From Vreelandella songnenensis (GTDB lineage: Bacteria > Pseudomonadota > Gammaproteobacteria > Pseudomonadales > Halomonadaceae), in assembly GCF_003002925.1 (NCBI RefSeq), contig NZ_PVTK01000014.1:1-41154 (forward strand): a stretch of 41,154 nucleotides of DNA, given 5' to 3'. Made by a program: the position numbers and the translations under genes. A model generated the notes under the pieces. It ran no database searches, was not told the DNA's origin, and saw nothing but the letters and a program-made list of their open reading frames with translations. Below, piece by piece: positions 16,381 to 24,462 of the stretch (its first letter is position 1; the number at the start of each line of letters is the position of its first letter).

Positions 16381-16411
16381 AAAGAGAGAGGCCTCGGCCT
16401 CTCTCTTTTTT
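16381..16411. terminator. Rho-independent terminator after the TRAP operon
   Basis: AAAGAGAGAGGCC-TC-GGCCTCTCTCTTT with a following T-run (16406-16411). The A-run on the other side makes it bidirectional for the convergent AbgT gene. Confidence 0.85.
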
Positions 16412-16444
16412 ATGCACTGTCTATCAGGTGATTATAAACAATGC

Positions 16445-17959
16445 TCACAGACCAAACGGTAATTCCAGCAGATACCAGAGGAAGAACAGGCTGCTCCAGC
16501 CGGCCAGAATGGCAAGGGAGTAGGGCATGGCAATGGTCAGCAGGTGGCCGAGCGTAAACGATTTGTTGTAGAGATGAATGACCGCCAGCACCAGTGGCAG
16601 GTAGGGGTTGATGGGCGAGATGACGTTGGTTGAGGAGTCCGCGATCCGATAAGCTGCCTGAATGGCTTCCGGCTCAAGTCCCACGAGCATCAGCATGGGC
16701 AGGAAGATCGGTGCCATCAATGCCCACTGTGCCGAGCCGCTGTACAGAAACAGGTTGACAACCGCTGCCAGCAGAATGAAACACAATAAGGCCATCGGCG
16801 TCGGCATGTTGATACTCAACAGCCAGTCGGCTCCATTGACCGCGCTGACGATGGCCAAATTCGACCAGTTAAAGATGGCAATGAACTGCGCCACCATGAA
16901 CACGATGACGATAAACCCGCACATGTCGCGCATCGCTTCTTCCATCAAGCGCGGCACGTCGCTTGCCTGTTTGATCTTGCCGATGGTAATACCGTAAACG
17001 ATGCCGCACAGGCTGAAGAACAGCACGATGATGGGTACCAGGCCGCTCATGAACGGCGAGGGCAGCAGGCCGCCTTCGGCATTACGCAGTCCAGAACTCT
17101 CGGGCAGGATCAGCAGCAGAACAGCCGCAATATATGCCAGGGCCGCCAGGCCGGTATAGCGCAGCGCACGGCGCTCCCTGTCGGTTAGCTGTATATCCTG
17201 CTCCCCTTTTTCCTCGGTGCCCTGATCTTCAAAACGCGCCAGCATGGGCTCGACGTACCGATCGTTCATCACCGTGATGATAAGCGTGATGAGCGGCACC
17301 GAAGCGCACATGAAGAACCAGTTGGACACAACGCTGACTTCATAGCCTGGGCGAACGCTCTGCACGACTTCGGTCGATATTCCCGAAATCAGAAGGTCCG
17401 TTCCGGCAATGAAGACGTTGGCGCTGAAACCGGCAAAGACAGCGATGAATGCCACGATAATACCGGCAATCGGGTTGCGGCCAACCGTTTTGAACATGAG
17501 CGCTGCAAGCGGTGGAATAAGAAAAATGGCGGCATCCGACACCAGATTGGCGAGGATGGAAGTGACAATCACCGCCGGCGTAATGAGTGATGGTGCCACG
17601 TTGCTCAGCATGCGCCGGATGGTCGCGTCGGCAAGACCGGTTTTCTGAATCAGCCCCAGCGCCAGCACCATGACAAGCACCAGGCCAAGCGGGCGGAAGC
17701 TGGTGAAATTGGTCACTGCCCCGGTCACCATGAATCTCAGCCCGTCCCAGCTAAGCAGCGAGCGAACCTGTACGAGTTCATCGGTAGCAGGGTGGCGAAC
17801 CGGGGCGACCCACTGGCTCATCACGGCGGACAGGCCCAGCGTGACGAGAAAGAGGATAAGAAACATGATGAAGGGGTGGGGCAGAGCATCGGCTATGCGC
17901 GCAATACGATGCATGATTCCGGTGTCGCCACCGGAAATCCTGGTTTTACTGGCTTCCAT
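16445..17959 (-). CDS. AbgT-family transporter
   Basis: 504 residues with about 11-13 membrane segments. Recognisable AbgT pieces are MHRIARIADALPHPFIMFLILF at the N-terminus, ILANLVSDAAIFLIPPLAALMF, and RIADSSTNVISPINPYLPLVLA near the end. AbgT imports p-aminobenzoyl-glutamate in E. coli; relatives MtrF and YdaH also export antimetabolites such as sulfonamides. The start has a GGAGAA site. It lies 57 bases after an M20D amidohydrolase and probably forms a transport-plus-cleavage operon for an N-acyl amino acid. Confidence 0.9.
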   Translation of the reverse strand: MEASKTRISGGDTGIMHRIARIADALPHPFIMFLILFLVTLGLSAVMSQWVAPVRHPATDELVQVRSLLSWDGLRFMVTGAVTNFTSFRPLGLVLVMVLALGLIQKTGLADATIRRMLSNVAPSLITPAVIVTSILANLVSDAAIFLIPPLAALMFKTVGRNPIAGIIVAFIAVFAGFSANVFIAGTDLLISGISTEVVQSVRPGYEVSVVSNWFFMCASVPLITLIITVMNDRYVEPMLARFEDQGTEEKGEQDIQLTDRERRALRYTGLAALAYIAAVLLLILPESSGLRNAEGGLLPSPFMSGLVPIIVLFFSLCGIVYGITIGKIKQASDVPRLMEEAMRDMCGFIVIVFMVAQFIAIFNWSNLAIVSAVNGADWLLSINMPTPMALLCFILLAAVVNLFLYSGSAQWALMAPIFLPMLMLVGLEPEAIQAAYRIADSSTNVISPINPYLPLVLAVIHLYNKSFTLGHLLTIAMPYSLAILAGWSSLFFLWYLLELPFGL

Positions 17960-18016
17960 GTTGTTCTCCGCTTTATGTCAGGAAGTGCCTTTTGAATGTT
18001 GTATTTTTTGAAGTGC

Positions 18017-19198
18017 TTAATGCGCGGGGAGTTCGCGCTTGATGAGCTGGACAAAGTAGGAGGCGCCTGCCGGGATGATACTGTCGTTGAAGTCGTAGCT
18101 TGGGTTATGAACGCTGACACCCCCGGTTTCGCCTTCTAAGCCATTGCCCAGAAATACATAGCAGCCCGGAATCGCCTGCAGCATGAAGGAGAAGTCTTCG
18201 CTGCCGGAAACCGGCAGGCAGTTCGTGTTCACTTTGGCATCGCCGACTACATCGCGGGCAACGTCGGCAGCCAACTGTGCGGCGTGGGAGTCGTTGACCG
18301 TGGCCGGATAGCTGCCAGGGCGAAAGGCGAGCGTGGCGGTGGCGCCATAGGCGGCCGCGGTACTTTCCACCAGCTGCTTCAACCGTTGGATGGCATGCTC
18401 GCGAACGGTGTCATTGAAGGAGCGGATACAGCCCATCATGGTAGCGTTGTCGGGTATGACGTTGAACGTGCCGGAGCCTGCGTGCAGGTCGGTAAACGAG
18501 AGCACCGCCGCATCCAGTGGAGAGGTATTGCGGCTGACGATGGATTGCGCGCCGCTGATGATGGCACTCACGATCAGCATCGGGTCAATAACGTGCTGCG
18601 GCATGGCTGCGTGACCGCCCTTGCCGTGTATGTCGATGGTGAAGCGGTCGGAACTGGCCAGCAGTGCACCATCGCGAAGCCAGAATTCGCCTTGAGGAAT
18701 ACCCGGCATATTGTGGATGCCGTAGATACGATCACAAGGGAATCGGTCAAACAGACCTTCGTCCACCATGACCTTGGCGCCGCCCAGACCCTCTTCAGCA
18801 GGCTGGAAAATGAAGTGCACGGTACCGGAAAAGTCGCGATGCCTGGCCAGATACCACGCGGCGGCCAGCAGCATCGTGGTATGTCCATCGTGACCGCAGC
18901 CGTGCATCTTGCCTGGAGTGAGTGATGCATGACCGAACTGATTGTTTTCAGTCATGGCAAGGGCATCCATGTCGGCACGCAGCCCGATAGTGCGAGAACT
19001 GGGCGTCTTGCCCCGCAGCACACCCACAACGCCGGTGGTCGCGATGCCGGTATGCACTTCGTCAAACCCCCACTCTGTCAGCCGGTCAGCCACTAACTTG
19101 GCAGTACGCTGCTCTTCGAAGCCCAGTTCGGGGTGCTGGTGGATGTCGCGTCGCCAGGCGGTAAACAGGGCATTGTGCTCGGAAATTTCATCGATCAT
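18017..19198 (-). CDS. M20D-family amidohydrolase (N-acyl amino acid / aminobenzoyl-glutamate type)
   Basis: 393 residues. Zinc-binding elements of M20D peptidases are visible: MHGCGHDGHTTMLLAAA, FIFQPAEEGLGGAKVMV with catalytic Glu, GIHNMPG, and the dimerisation-domain segment GKGGHAAMPQHVIDP; the last ligand is in HNPSYDFND. The family cleaves N-acetyl, hippuryl, indoleacetyl or aminobenzoyl amino acids. In E. coli two M20D proteins (AbgA, AbgB) serve AbgT; here there is one. ATG at 19198 with a GAGGAT site is preferred to a TTG two codons earlier. No signal peptide, so cytoplasmic. Confidence 0.88.
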   Translation of the reverse strand: MIDEISEHNALFTAWRRDIHQHPELGFEEQRTAKLVADRLTEWGFDEVHTGIATTGVVGVLRGKTPSSRTIGLRADMDALAMTENNQFGHASLTPGKMHGCGHDGHTTMLLAAAWYLARHRDFSGTVHFIFQPAEEGLGGAKVMVDEGLFDRFPCDRIYGIHNMPGIPQGEFWLRDGALLASSDRFTIDIHGKGGHAAMPQHVIDPMLIVSAIISGAQSIVSRNTSPLDAAVLSFTDLHAGSGTFNVIPDNATMMGCIRSFNDTVREHAIQRLKQLVESTAAAYGATATLAFRPGSYPATVNDSHAAQLAADVARDVVGDAKVNTNCLPVSGSEDFSFMLQAIPGCYVFLGNGLEGETGGVSVHNPSYDFNDSIIPAGASYFVQLIKRELPAH

Positions 19199-19341
19199 GG
19201 TCAATCCTCATGAATTCATCAAACGATAGCTAAATATTATGTTGTGATGCTGGGTGCAGCTTTTTTAGCCTTACCCAACTGTATACTGGCTCTTTTAAGC
19301 AGTTATATTGATTTTTGATTATCGAAGGATGACGAAATGTT

Positions 19342-20265
19342 ATGGCTTATCGAGGGTTTACGGATAGTCAGATAGAAGCCTTCATGTGGATCATGAAAAC
19401 CAGCAGTGCAACGGAAGCCGCCAGCAAGATGCTGATTTCGCAACCGGCTATCAGTCGTTTGATAAAACAGCTGGAGGCAAGGCTCGGGTTCGATCTTTTT
19501 GAGCGCCATAACAACCGCCTGCTGCCGACCCGGCGGGGCACGCTGTTCTATGACGAAGTGGAGCGGGTTTATGTGGGGCTGCATCATCTGCGTCAGTTTG
19601 CTGAACGGCTGAAGGATCAAGCGGCTGGCCAGCTGAGGGTGGTCAGCATGCCCTCGTTTGCCATGAGCCTGGTACCGGATGCCGCAACGCTGCTGGCCGA
19701 GCAGTTTCCCGAGCTTGAGATCAGCCTCTACTCCTATCGCTCAAGCCAGATACCCGATGACATGGTGGCCCAGCGTTTCGATTTCGGCATCACCAGTGAT
19801 ACCCGTGTTGATCCGCGTTATCAGAGTTTCCAATACTCTCTGCCCGGTATGTGTCTTATTCCCTCAGGGCATCCGCTGGAGGACAAGGCACTTATCGATA
19901 TCAAGGATTTTGCCGACGAAACGCTGATTTGCGGGGAGCCCAAGGAACAAGGGCGTCATCTGATCTCACAACGCCTGGCGAGGCACGCCGTTTCGCCCAG
20001 GAAAATATGGACCGTCTCATTGGGGGAGATGGCAATTCGTCTGGTGGCGAATGGCGCAGGCCTGGCCGTCTTGAACGCGGTGTCGGCCAGCGATGCCAAG
20101 CGCGCGGGCGTGGTGGTTCGCCCGCTCGGCTTTGATCTGTATTACGACTTTCAGATCATTCTGCCGCTGGAAAAGAATCTCGAGCCCGCCATCAACGCCA
20201 TCAATGTCGAGCTGATTGCATTAGTCGAGCAAAAAATCTTCGAAAGCCTCAAGGTATTCGATTAA
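19342..20265 (+). CDS. LysR-family regulator of the M20D-AbgT pair
   Basis: 307 residues. The N-terminal helix-turn-helix (SSATEAASKMLISQPAISRLIKQLEARLG) is followed by a LysR sensor domain (LRVVSMPSFAMSLVPDAATLLAEQFPELE). Divergent from the M20D gene across 143 bases, the same arrangement as abgR with abgABT. Its sensor family resembles regulators of amino acid and opine uptake. Ribosome site GAAGGA lies about a dozen bases before ATG. Confidence 0.9.
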   Translation: MAYRGFTDSQIEAFMWIMKTSSATEAASKMLISQPAISRLIKQLEARLGFDLFERHNNRLLPTRRGTLFYDEVERVYVGLHHLRQFAERLKDQAAGQLRVVSMPSFAMSLVPDAATLLAEQFPELEISLYSYRSSQIPDDMVAQRFDFGITSDTRVDPRYQSFQYSLPGMCLIPSGHPLEDKALIDIKDFADETLICGEPKEQGRHLISQRLARHAVSPRKIWTVSLGEMAIRLVANGAGLAVLNAVSASDAKRAGVVVRPLGFDLYYDFQIILPLEKNLEPAINAINVELIALVEQKIFESLKVFD

Positions 20266-20476
20266 TCATCGTGCACTGTCCGTCGATCTTTAAATGTTCG
20301 ATTAATGAATACTCTATTACTGAGTCCATATTTTGATATTCAAAGCGTTTTCAAGAGTAATTTATAACTAACAAGCCGCAGTTATTCCGAGCGCTGTTAT
20401 GCTTAAAAAAAGCATAGTCGCCCTATTTGATTTTTCGTTTTACGCGTTACTATAAAAGCAACTGCGTAGGGGTTTA
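20266..20476. other. AT-rich 211-base intergenic stretch without a gene
   Basis: No open frame or known RNA recognised. One short hairpin (TATGCTT-AAAAA-AAGCATA, 20398-20416) could be a weak terminator between the convergent LysR and DUF2946 genes. Base composition is distinctly more AT-rich than the flanking coding DNA. Confidence 0.4.
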
Positions 20477-20908
20477 CTAGACATTAGATAAGGGTGGAGG
20501 TCCGCGCGTTAACGAATGCGGATAGTTGTAGTGGAAGGCTGCGCCAATTTGAGGCGCAGACGAAACGTCGCCAAGAGTGATCAATGCGCCCTGCGCAATC
20601 GCAGGTAACGCTATCGAGAGCGAAGGGCTGTGTTGCCATAATTCACAGTAGCCGCACTGCGTATGCCAATTCGCCAGAGCGTCGAAAGCCCTCAGTTCAC
20701 TCGCGGTATCAAGTGAATGACCCGAGGGGGCTATAGCGGACGTGGGGTGGTGATGGTGGCCAGTGTGGGCGGAATGGGCATCTTGATGATGCTGGGCGGC
20801 CTGGAATTGGGAAATGATTGGCCCTGCAAATAACAGGCACATTGCCACCCACGCCATCGCGAGCGTGCAGCGGTAGTAGAGCATGCGTGCCCCGCGGGAT
20901 AGCGGCAT
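20477..20908 (-). CDS. DUF2946 family membrane-associated protein with His-rich segment
   Basis: 143 residues. An N-terminal membrane segment (TLAMAWVAMCLLFAGPIISQ) is followed by a His-rich stretch (HHQDAHSAHTGHHHHP) and a CGYCELW motif, the pattern of DUF2946 proteins. They are found next to PepSY proteins and TonB receptors and are thought to take part in periplasmic copper or iron handling; function is not established. ATG at 20908 is chosen over a TTG two codons earlier; an ATG at 20884 is also possible. Divergent from the PepSY gene by 246 bases. Confidence 0.7.
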   Translation of the reverse strand: MPLSRGARMLYYRCTLAMAWVAMCLLFAGPIISQFQAAQHHQDAHSAHTGHHHHPTSAIAPSGHSLDTASELRAFDALANWHTQCGYCELWQHSPSLSIALPAIAQGALITLGDVSSAPQIGAAFHYNYPHSLTRGPPPLSNV

Positions 20909-21154
20909 CGTCAATCGGTTTCCAGAGGCGTTTGCAGATGAAGCGATTGTAGCAGCTTGCCTTCCGCGGCCCTAATCGTCGGTGGTGGATAAATGCAGCA
21001 AGCCTTAAACGCCTGAAGCTTCTTTAATATAAAGCCACACCTGTACAGGTTTAAAAGATTGCCTGGCGTATGGGCGGTAGTTAACGCTTTCGCCAATGTT
21101 TATAGCTTGTTTGCGTATAGCCGTCTTTCGTAAACTTATCGGGAAAGATAGAAC

Positions 21155-22549
21155 ATGCCATCGAAAAAAGCCGAATTACCACCGCCCAGGCGAAGTGGAA
21201 AGATTCTTTTTGCCTTACTAATGCGTATGCACTTTTACGTAGGGTTACTGGTAGGGCCTTTTATACTGGTGGCGGCATTGACCGGCATGGTTTATGTACT
21301 GACGCCCTCGGTAGAGTCCTGGCTATACCGCGATGCGTTGACCGCAAGCGCCGAAGGCGCGCCACAGCCGCTGGCCCGGCAAGTCGACACCGCCCGACTT
21401 GCGGCAGGGCAGGACGTACTGCCAGCGGCGGTTCGCCCCGCGCCGGATGCGTACAGCACCACGCGAGTGATGTTTGCCGACACAGCACTTGGGCCATCCG
21501 AGCATCGCGCCATCTTCATTGACCCGGCAACCCTTGAAGTGAAAGGCGACATGACGGTGTACGGCACCAGCGGTATCCTGCCGTTTCGTACCGCCATTGA
21601 TCACTTCCACCGCGGCCTGCTGCTCGGCGATACCGGACGGCTCTATAGCGAGCTTGCCGCCTCCTGGCTATGGATTATCGCCCTGTTAGGCCTGATGCTT
21701 TGGTTCACAAGGCGTAAAGCGCTCAATGGCACCAGCCCACGCATGAAGCCTAGGCGCCACCACGCCACTGTGGGTGCGCTGGCGCTGGTCGGGCTCTTGT
21801 TCTTTTCGGCCACCGGGCTTACCTGGTCGCAGTGGGCTGGCGGCAATATCGGCGAGCTGAGACAGGCCTGGGGCTGGGGGACGCCCAGCGTATCGACCGT
21901 GCTTTCCATGCCCGGCGATGCGCCTATTCATGGCGCCCACGATCATCACGATATGCATGCCGACCATGGCGTGAGCCGTGCTCCACACGTCGGGGAGTAT
22001 GCAAACGCTGAAGGGTTTGACCAGGCGCTGGCAGCGGCAAGAGGCGCCGGCTTGATGGCCGACAGACTTCAGATAGAGCCGCCCGCCGGTGAAGGCCGGG
22101 CGTGGCGGGTGTCTGAAATCGATCGTCGCTGGCCTACCCAGGTAGATCAGGTCACTCTGAACCCCGGCGATATGCGGATTCTCGATCAAACGGATTTTGC
22201 CACTTTCCCGCTGGCGGCAAAGCTGACGCGCTGGGGCGTCGATTTACATATGGGCGTGCTGTTCGGGCTGGTGAACCAGCTGGTGCTGGCGCTGTTGGCG
22301 GCTGCGCTGGTTTTTTTGATCGTATGGGGCTATCGAATGTGGTGGCAGCGTATCAAGAGTGCCACGGTCAATCAGGCGCAGACCCTGACGGCGCTGTTCG
22401 TCATGTTACCTCTAGCCATTCAGGCAAGCCTGCTCGTCGTTCTGGTGCTGTTAGGCTTCGCCTTGCCGGTACTGGGCGGGAGTCTGGTCGTCATCGTTCT
22501 CATCGATGCGCTGCGCTTTGCCGTTTCTCGAAAGCGGCAAAGCGTCTGA
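21155..22549 (+). CDS. PepSY-associated TM (PiuB-like) membrane protein
   Basis: 464 residues. One span near residues 16-50 (ALLMRMHFYVGLLVGPFILVAALTGMVYVLTP), two more near 170-225, then a periplasmic loop, and two or three spans at the C-terminus. The RMHFYVGL...TGMVYV and IDHFHRGLLLGDTGR segments are typical of PepSY_TM proteins, which help siderophore-iron reduction or metal uptake in the inner membrane. A His/Asp-rich stretch near residues 258-272 (HGAHDHHDMHADHG) is a likely metal site. Followed by a strong terminator. No ribosome site stands out better than GGGAAAGA before the ATG. Confidence 0.85.
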   Translation: MPSKKAELPPPRRSGKILFALLMRMHFYVGLLVGPFILVAALTGMVYVLTPSVESWLYRDALTASAEGAPQPLARQVDTARLAAGQDVLPAAVRPAPDAYSTTRVMFADTALGPSEHRAIFIDPATLEVKGDMTVYGTSGILPFRTAIDHFHRGLLLGDTGRLYSELAASWLWIIALLGLMLWFTRRKALNGTSPRMKPRRHHATVGALALVGLLFFSATGLTWSQWAGGNIGELRQAWGWGTPSVSTVLSMPGDAPIHGAHDHHDMHADHGVSRAPHVGEYANAEGFDQALAAARGAGLMADRLQIEPPAGEGRAWRVSEIDRRWPTQVDQVTLNPGDMRILDQTDFATFPLAAKLTRWGVDLHMGVLFGLVNQLVLALLAAALVFLIVWGYRMWWQRIKSATVNQAQTLTALFVMLPLAIQASLLVVLVLLGFALPVLGGSLVVIVLIDALRFAVSRKRQSV

Positions 22550-22575
22550 AGCGCGGCTATCAAGGTGTAACAGAA

Positions 22576-22603
22576 AAGGCCCCGGATCGTTATCCGGGGC
22601 CTT
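22576..22603. terminator. Terminator between the convergent PepSY and zigA genes
   Basis: AAGGCCCCGGAT-CGTT-ATCCGGGGCCTT, a perfect 12-base stem preceded by an A-run. It works best in the leftward direction, where those A residues become a T-tail, but is placed to serve both genes. Confidence 0.8.
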
Positions 22604-22619
22604 CGGTGGGTTCGGTCAC

Positions 22620-23846
22620 TTATTCCCAGGCAGGAAAGGGGTCCGGCAGCGTTTTCCAGCTTTCGGCCCCGGCGAGCAGTTCGTCCTCGCTCAAAAGGCA
22701 GTCATCCAGCGCCTGACGCATCCGCGCCTGATCCAGGTGCTGGCCGATAAATACCAGCTCCTGGCGCATATCGCCAAACGGCTCTTCCCACTTTTCCAGG
22801 ATGAATTCGCGGTACTCTGCGTCCTCCGGCCAGCGCTCTTCCGGAATCGCCTTCCAGAACATGCCGGCCACGCCGTGGTGGGCGATGCCGCCAGCCTGGC
22901 TCCACTGCCCGGCCCACTGGGGGCGCGTCGCCAGCCAGAAGAAGCCTTTCGAGCGCAAGAGGCCTTCGCCAAACCACTCTGAATGAAGCAGGTCGTGAAA
23001 CTTCGCGGGGTGAAAAGGGCGGCGCGCATGGTAGGCAAAGCTGCCAATGCCATACTCTTCGGTTTCCGGCACGTGCTCGCCGCGCATCTCCTTGAGCCAG
23101 CCTGGCGCCTGCTGGGCGCGCTCAAAGTCGAACTTGCCAGTATCCAGCACCTTATCCAGTGGTACGCTGCCCTGGCGGATCGGTACCAGTTCCGCATCCG
23201 GGTTGAGCGAGTGCAGGATGGCTTTCAGGGAGGCAAGCTCGGTTTCACTGATCAAATCCGTCTTGCTGATCAGCAAGACGTCGCAGAACTCGATCTGATC
23301 GACCAGCAGGTCGGCCACGTTGCGCTCGTCCTCGTCGCCCAGGCTTTCTCCCGCTTCCGCCAGGCTTTGCGCCTCGCGGTACTGGGCCATGAAGTTGGCA
23401 CCGTCCACCACGGTGACCAGGGTATCCAGCCGCGCCACGTGAGAAAGGCTTTGACCACTTTCGTCTTCGAAGGTGAAGGTTTCCGCTACCGGCAATGGCT
23501 CGGAGATACCGGTGGATTCGATCACCAGATAGTCAAACCTGCCTTCGCGGGCCAACTGGCCGACCTCGACCAGCAGATCTTCGCGCAGCGTGCAGCAAAT
23601 GCAGCCATTGCTCATCTCGACCAGACGCTCTTCCGAGCGGTTGAGCGCCACTTCGTTATCCAGGATGGATTCACCGGGACCACCGCGCACCAGCGCGGCG
23701 TCGATATTCACCTCGCTCATATCGTTGACGATCACCGCCACGCGCAGGCCTTCACGGTTGGCGAGGATATGATTTAGCACGGTGGTCTTGCCTGCACCAA
23801 GAAAGCCCGACAGCACGGTAACGGGCAGGGGAGAAAACGCAGTCAT
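22620..23846 (-). CDS. zigA: Zinc metallochaperone GTPase of the COG0523/CobW family, ZigA type
   Basis: 408 residues. The P-loop GFLGAGKTT is at residues 14-22, the COG0523 metal motif GCICCT at 81-86, the base-recognition SKTD in the GTPase domain, and a CobW_C domain follows from about residue 270. The segments [17 protein letters not shown] and [21 protein letters not shown] closely follow ZigA proteins, which deliver zinc to enzymes under starvation. A Zur-like box 32 bases upstream supports the assignment. Relative to my memory of the family there is a slightly longer loop ([17 protein letters not shown]) before the metal motif. Single gene, cytoplasmic. Confidence 0.85.
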   Translation of the reverse strand: MTAFSPLPVTVLSGFLGAGKTTVLNHILANREGLRVAVIVNDMSEVNIDAALVRGGPGESILDNEVALNRSEERLVEMSNGCICCTLREDLLVEVGQLAREGRFDYLVIESTGISEPLPVAETFTFEDESGQSLSHVARLDTLVTVVDGANFMAQYREAQSLAEAGESLGDEDERNVADLLVDQIEFCDVLLISKTDLISETELASLKAILHSLNPDAELVPIRQGSVPLDKVLDTGKFDFERAQQAPGWLKEMRGEHVPETEEYGIGSFAYHARRPFHPAKFHDLLHSEWFGEGLLRSKGFFWLATRPQWAGQWSQAGGIAHHGVAGMFWKAIPEERWPEDAEYREFILEKWEEPFGDMRQELVFIGQHLDQARMRQALDDCLLSEDELLAGAESWKTLPDPFPAWE

Positions 23847-23877
23847 TGCCAGAACGCCTCTAAAGGGAGTTTATGTT

Positions 23878-23894
23878 ATGTAATAATATAACAA
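23878..23894 (-). promoter_or_regulatory. Probable Zur box upstream of zigA
   Basis: The core GTAATAATATAAC (23880-23892) differs at one of 13 positions from GTTATAATATAAC, the core of proteobacterial Zur sites. It is nested in TGTTAT...ATAACA arms (23874-23893). It lies 32-48 bases before the zigA start, where zinc-loaded Zur would block transcription. Confidence 0.75.
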
Positions 23895-23951
23895 TTTAGT
23901 GGCAATTAGAAAGGCGTTGTCTTGAAGTGCTTTCAAGGCTTTTCTGAAGCG

Positions 23952-24227
23952 TCAGCGTTTGTACTGAGTTGGGCAGTAGCCGCGCTGTATGGCGGGGGAG
24001 CGCAGGGCGCGATGCTTGGTGGCGCGGCCGGTCACGCGCTTGCGCCAAAGCCTGAACGAGCCGGGCTTCAGCTCACTGCGCATCACCTCGATCACATCGG
24101 GTTCGGCAAGGCCAAAGAGCGTTTCGATGGCTTCAAACGGCGTGCGGTCTTCCCAGGCCATTTCGATCACCCGCGACTGTTCGTCCTCGGGCAGGCGGCG
24201 AAAGCGTTTTACCGATGCGTTGGGCAT
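23952..24227 (-). CDS. DUF2805/TIGR03643 family small protein
   Basis: 91 residues, basic, with the family segments LPEDEQSRVIEMAWEDRTPFEAIETLFGLAEPDVIEVMRSELKPGSFRLWRKRV. The helix-turn-helix-like core suggests nucleic acid binding, but function is unknown; homologues often neighbour photolyase or SDR genes. ATG at 24227 has an AAGG site; a longer frame to 24272 lacks one. No partner gene is adjacent here, zigA being 105 bases downstream behind its own control site. Confidence 0.8.
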   Translation of the reverse strand: MPNASVKRFRRLPEDEQSRVIEMAWEDRTPFEAIETLFGLAEPDVIEVMRSELKPGSFRLWRKRVTGRATKHRALRSPAIQRGYCPTQYKR

Positions 24228-24462
24228 GCTGGTACCTTGGTCAATAAATGAGCGGCGGCGTAAGGCCTGCACTATAAGGCAACAGACGCGCTTCGTTGTT
24301 CAGGCATTCTCGAAATTGGCGCGAAATGTGCTTATAGAATATGCGGGGTGGGGCGTAGCCCTGAACGTCAGGCGCCGCTATCTTAAAAGGCGCTAGGGTT
24401 AAACCCGGTAACTTTCTATTTCGCAATGCTTGGCGTTGGGAAAATAAATACAAGGAACCTCC

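Noticed and set aside
20398..20416. Hairpin TATGCTT-AAAAA-AAGCATA as a definite terminator
   Set aside because: AT-rich, weak stem and no T-tract after it; mentioned only within the intergenic entry.
20911..21096. 61-codon frame between the DUF2946 and PepSY genes
   Set aside because: No ribosome site or recognisable family; overlaps the DUF2946 promoter side. Treated as intergenic control DNA.
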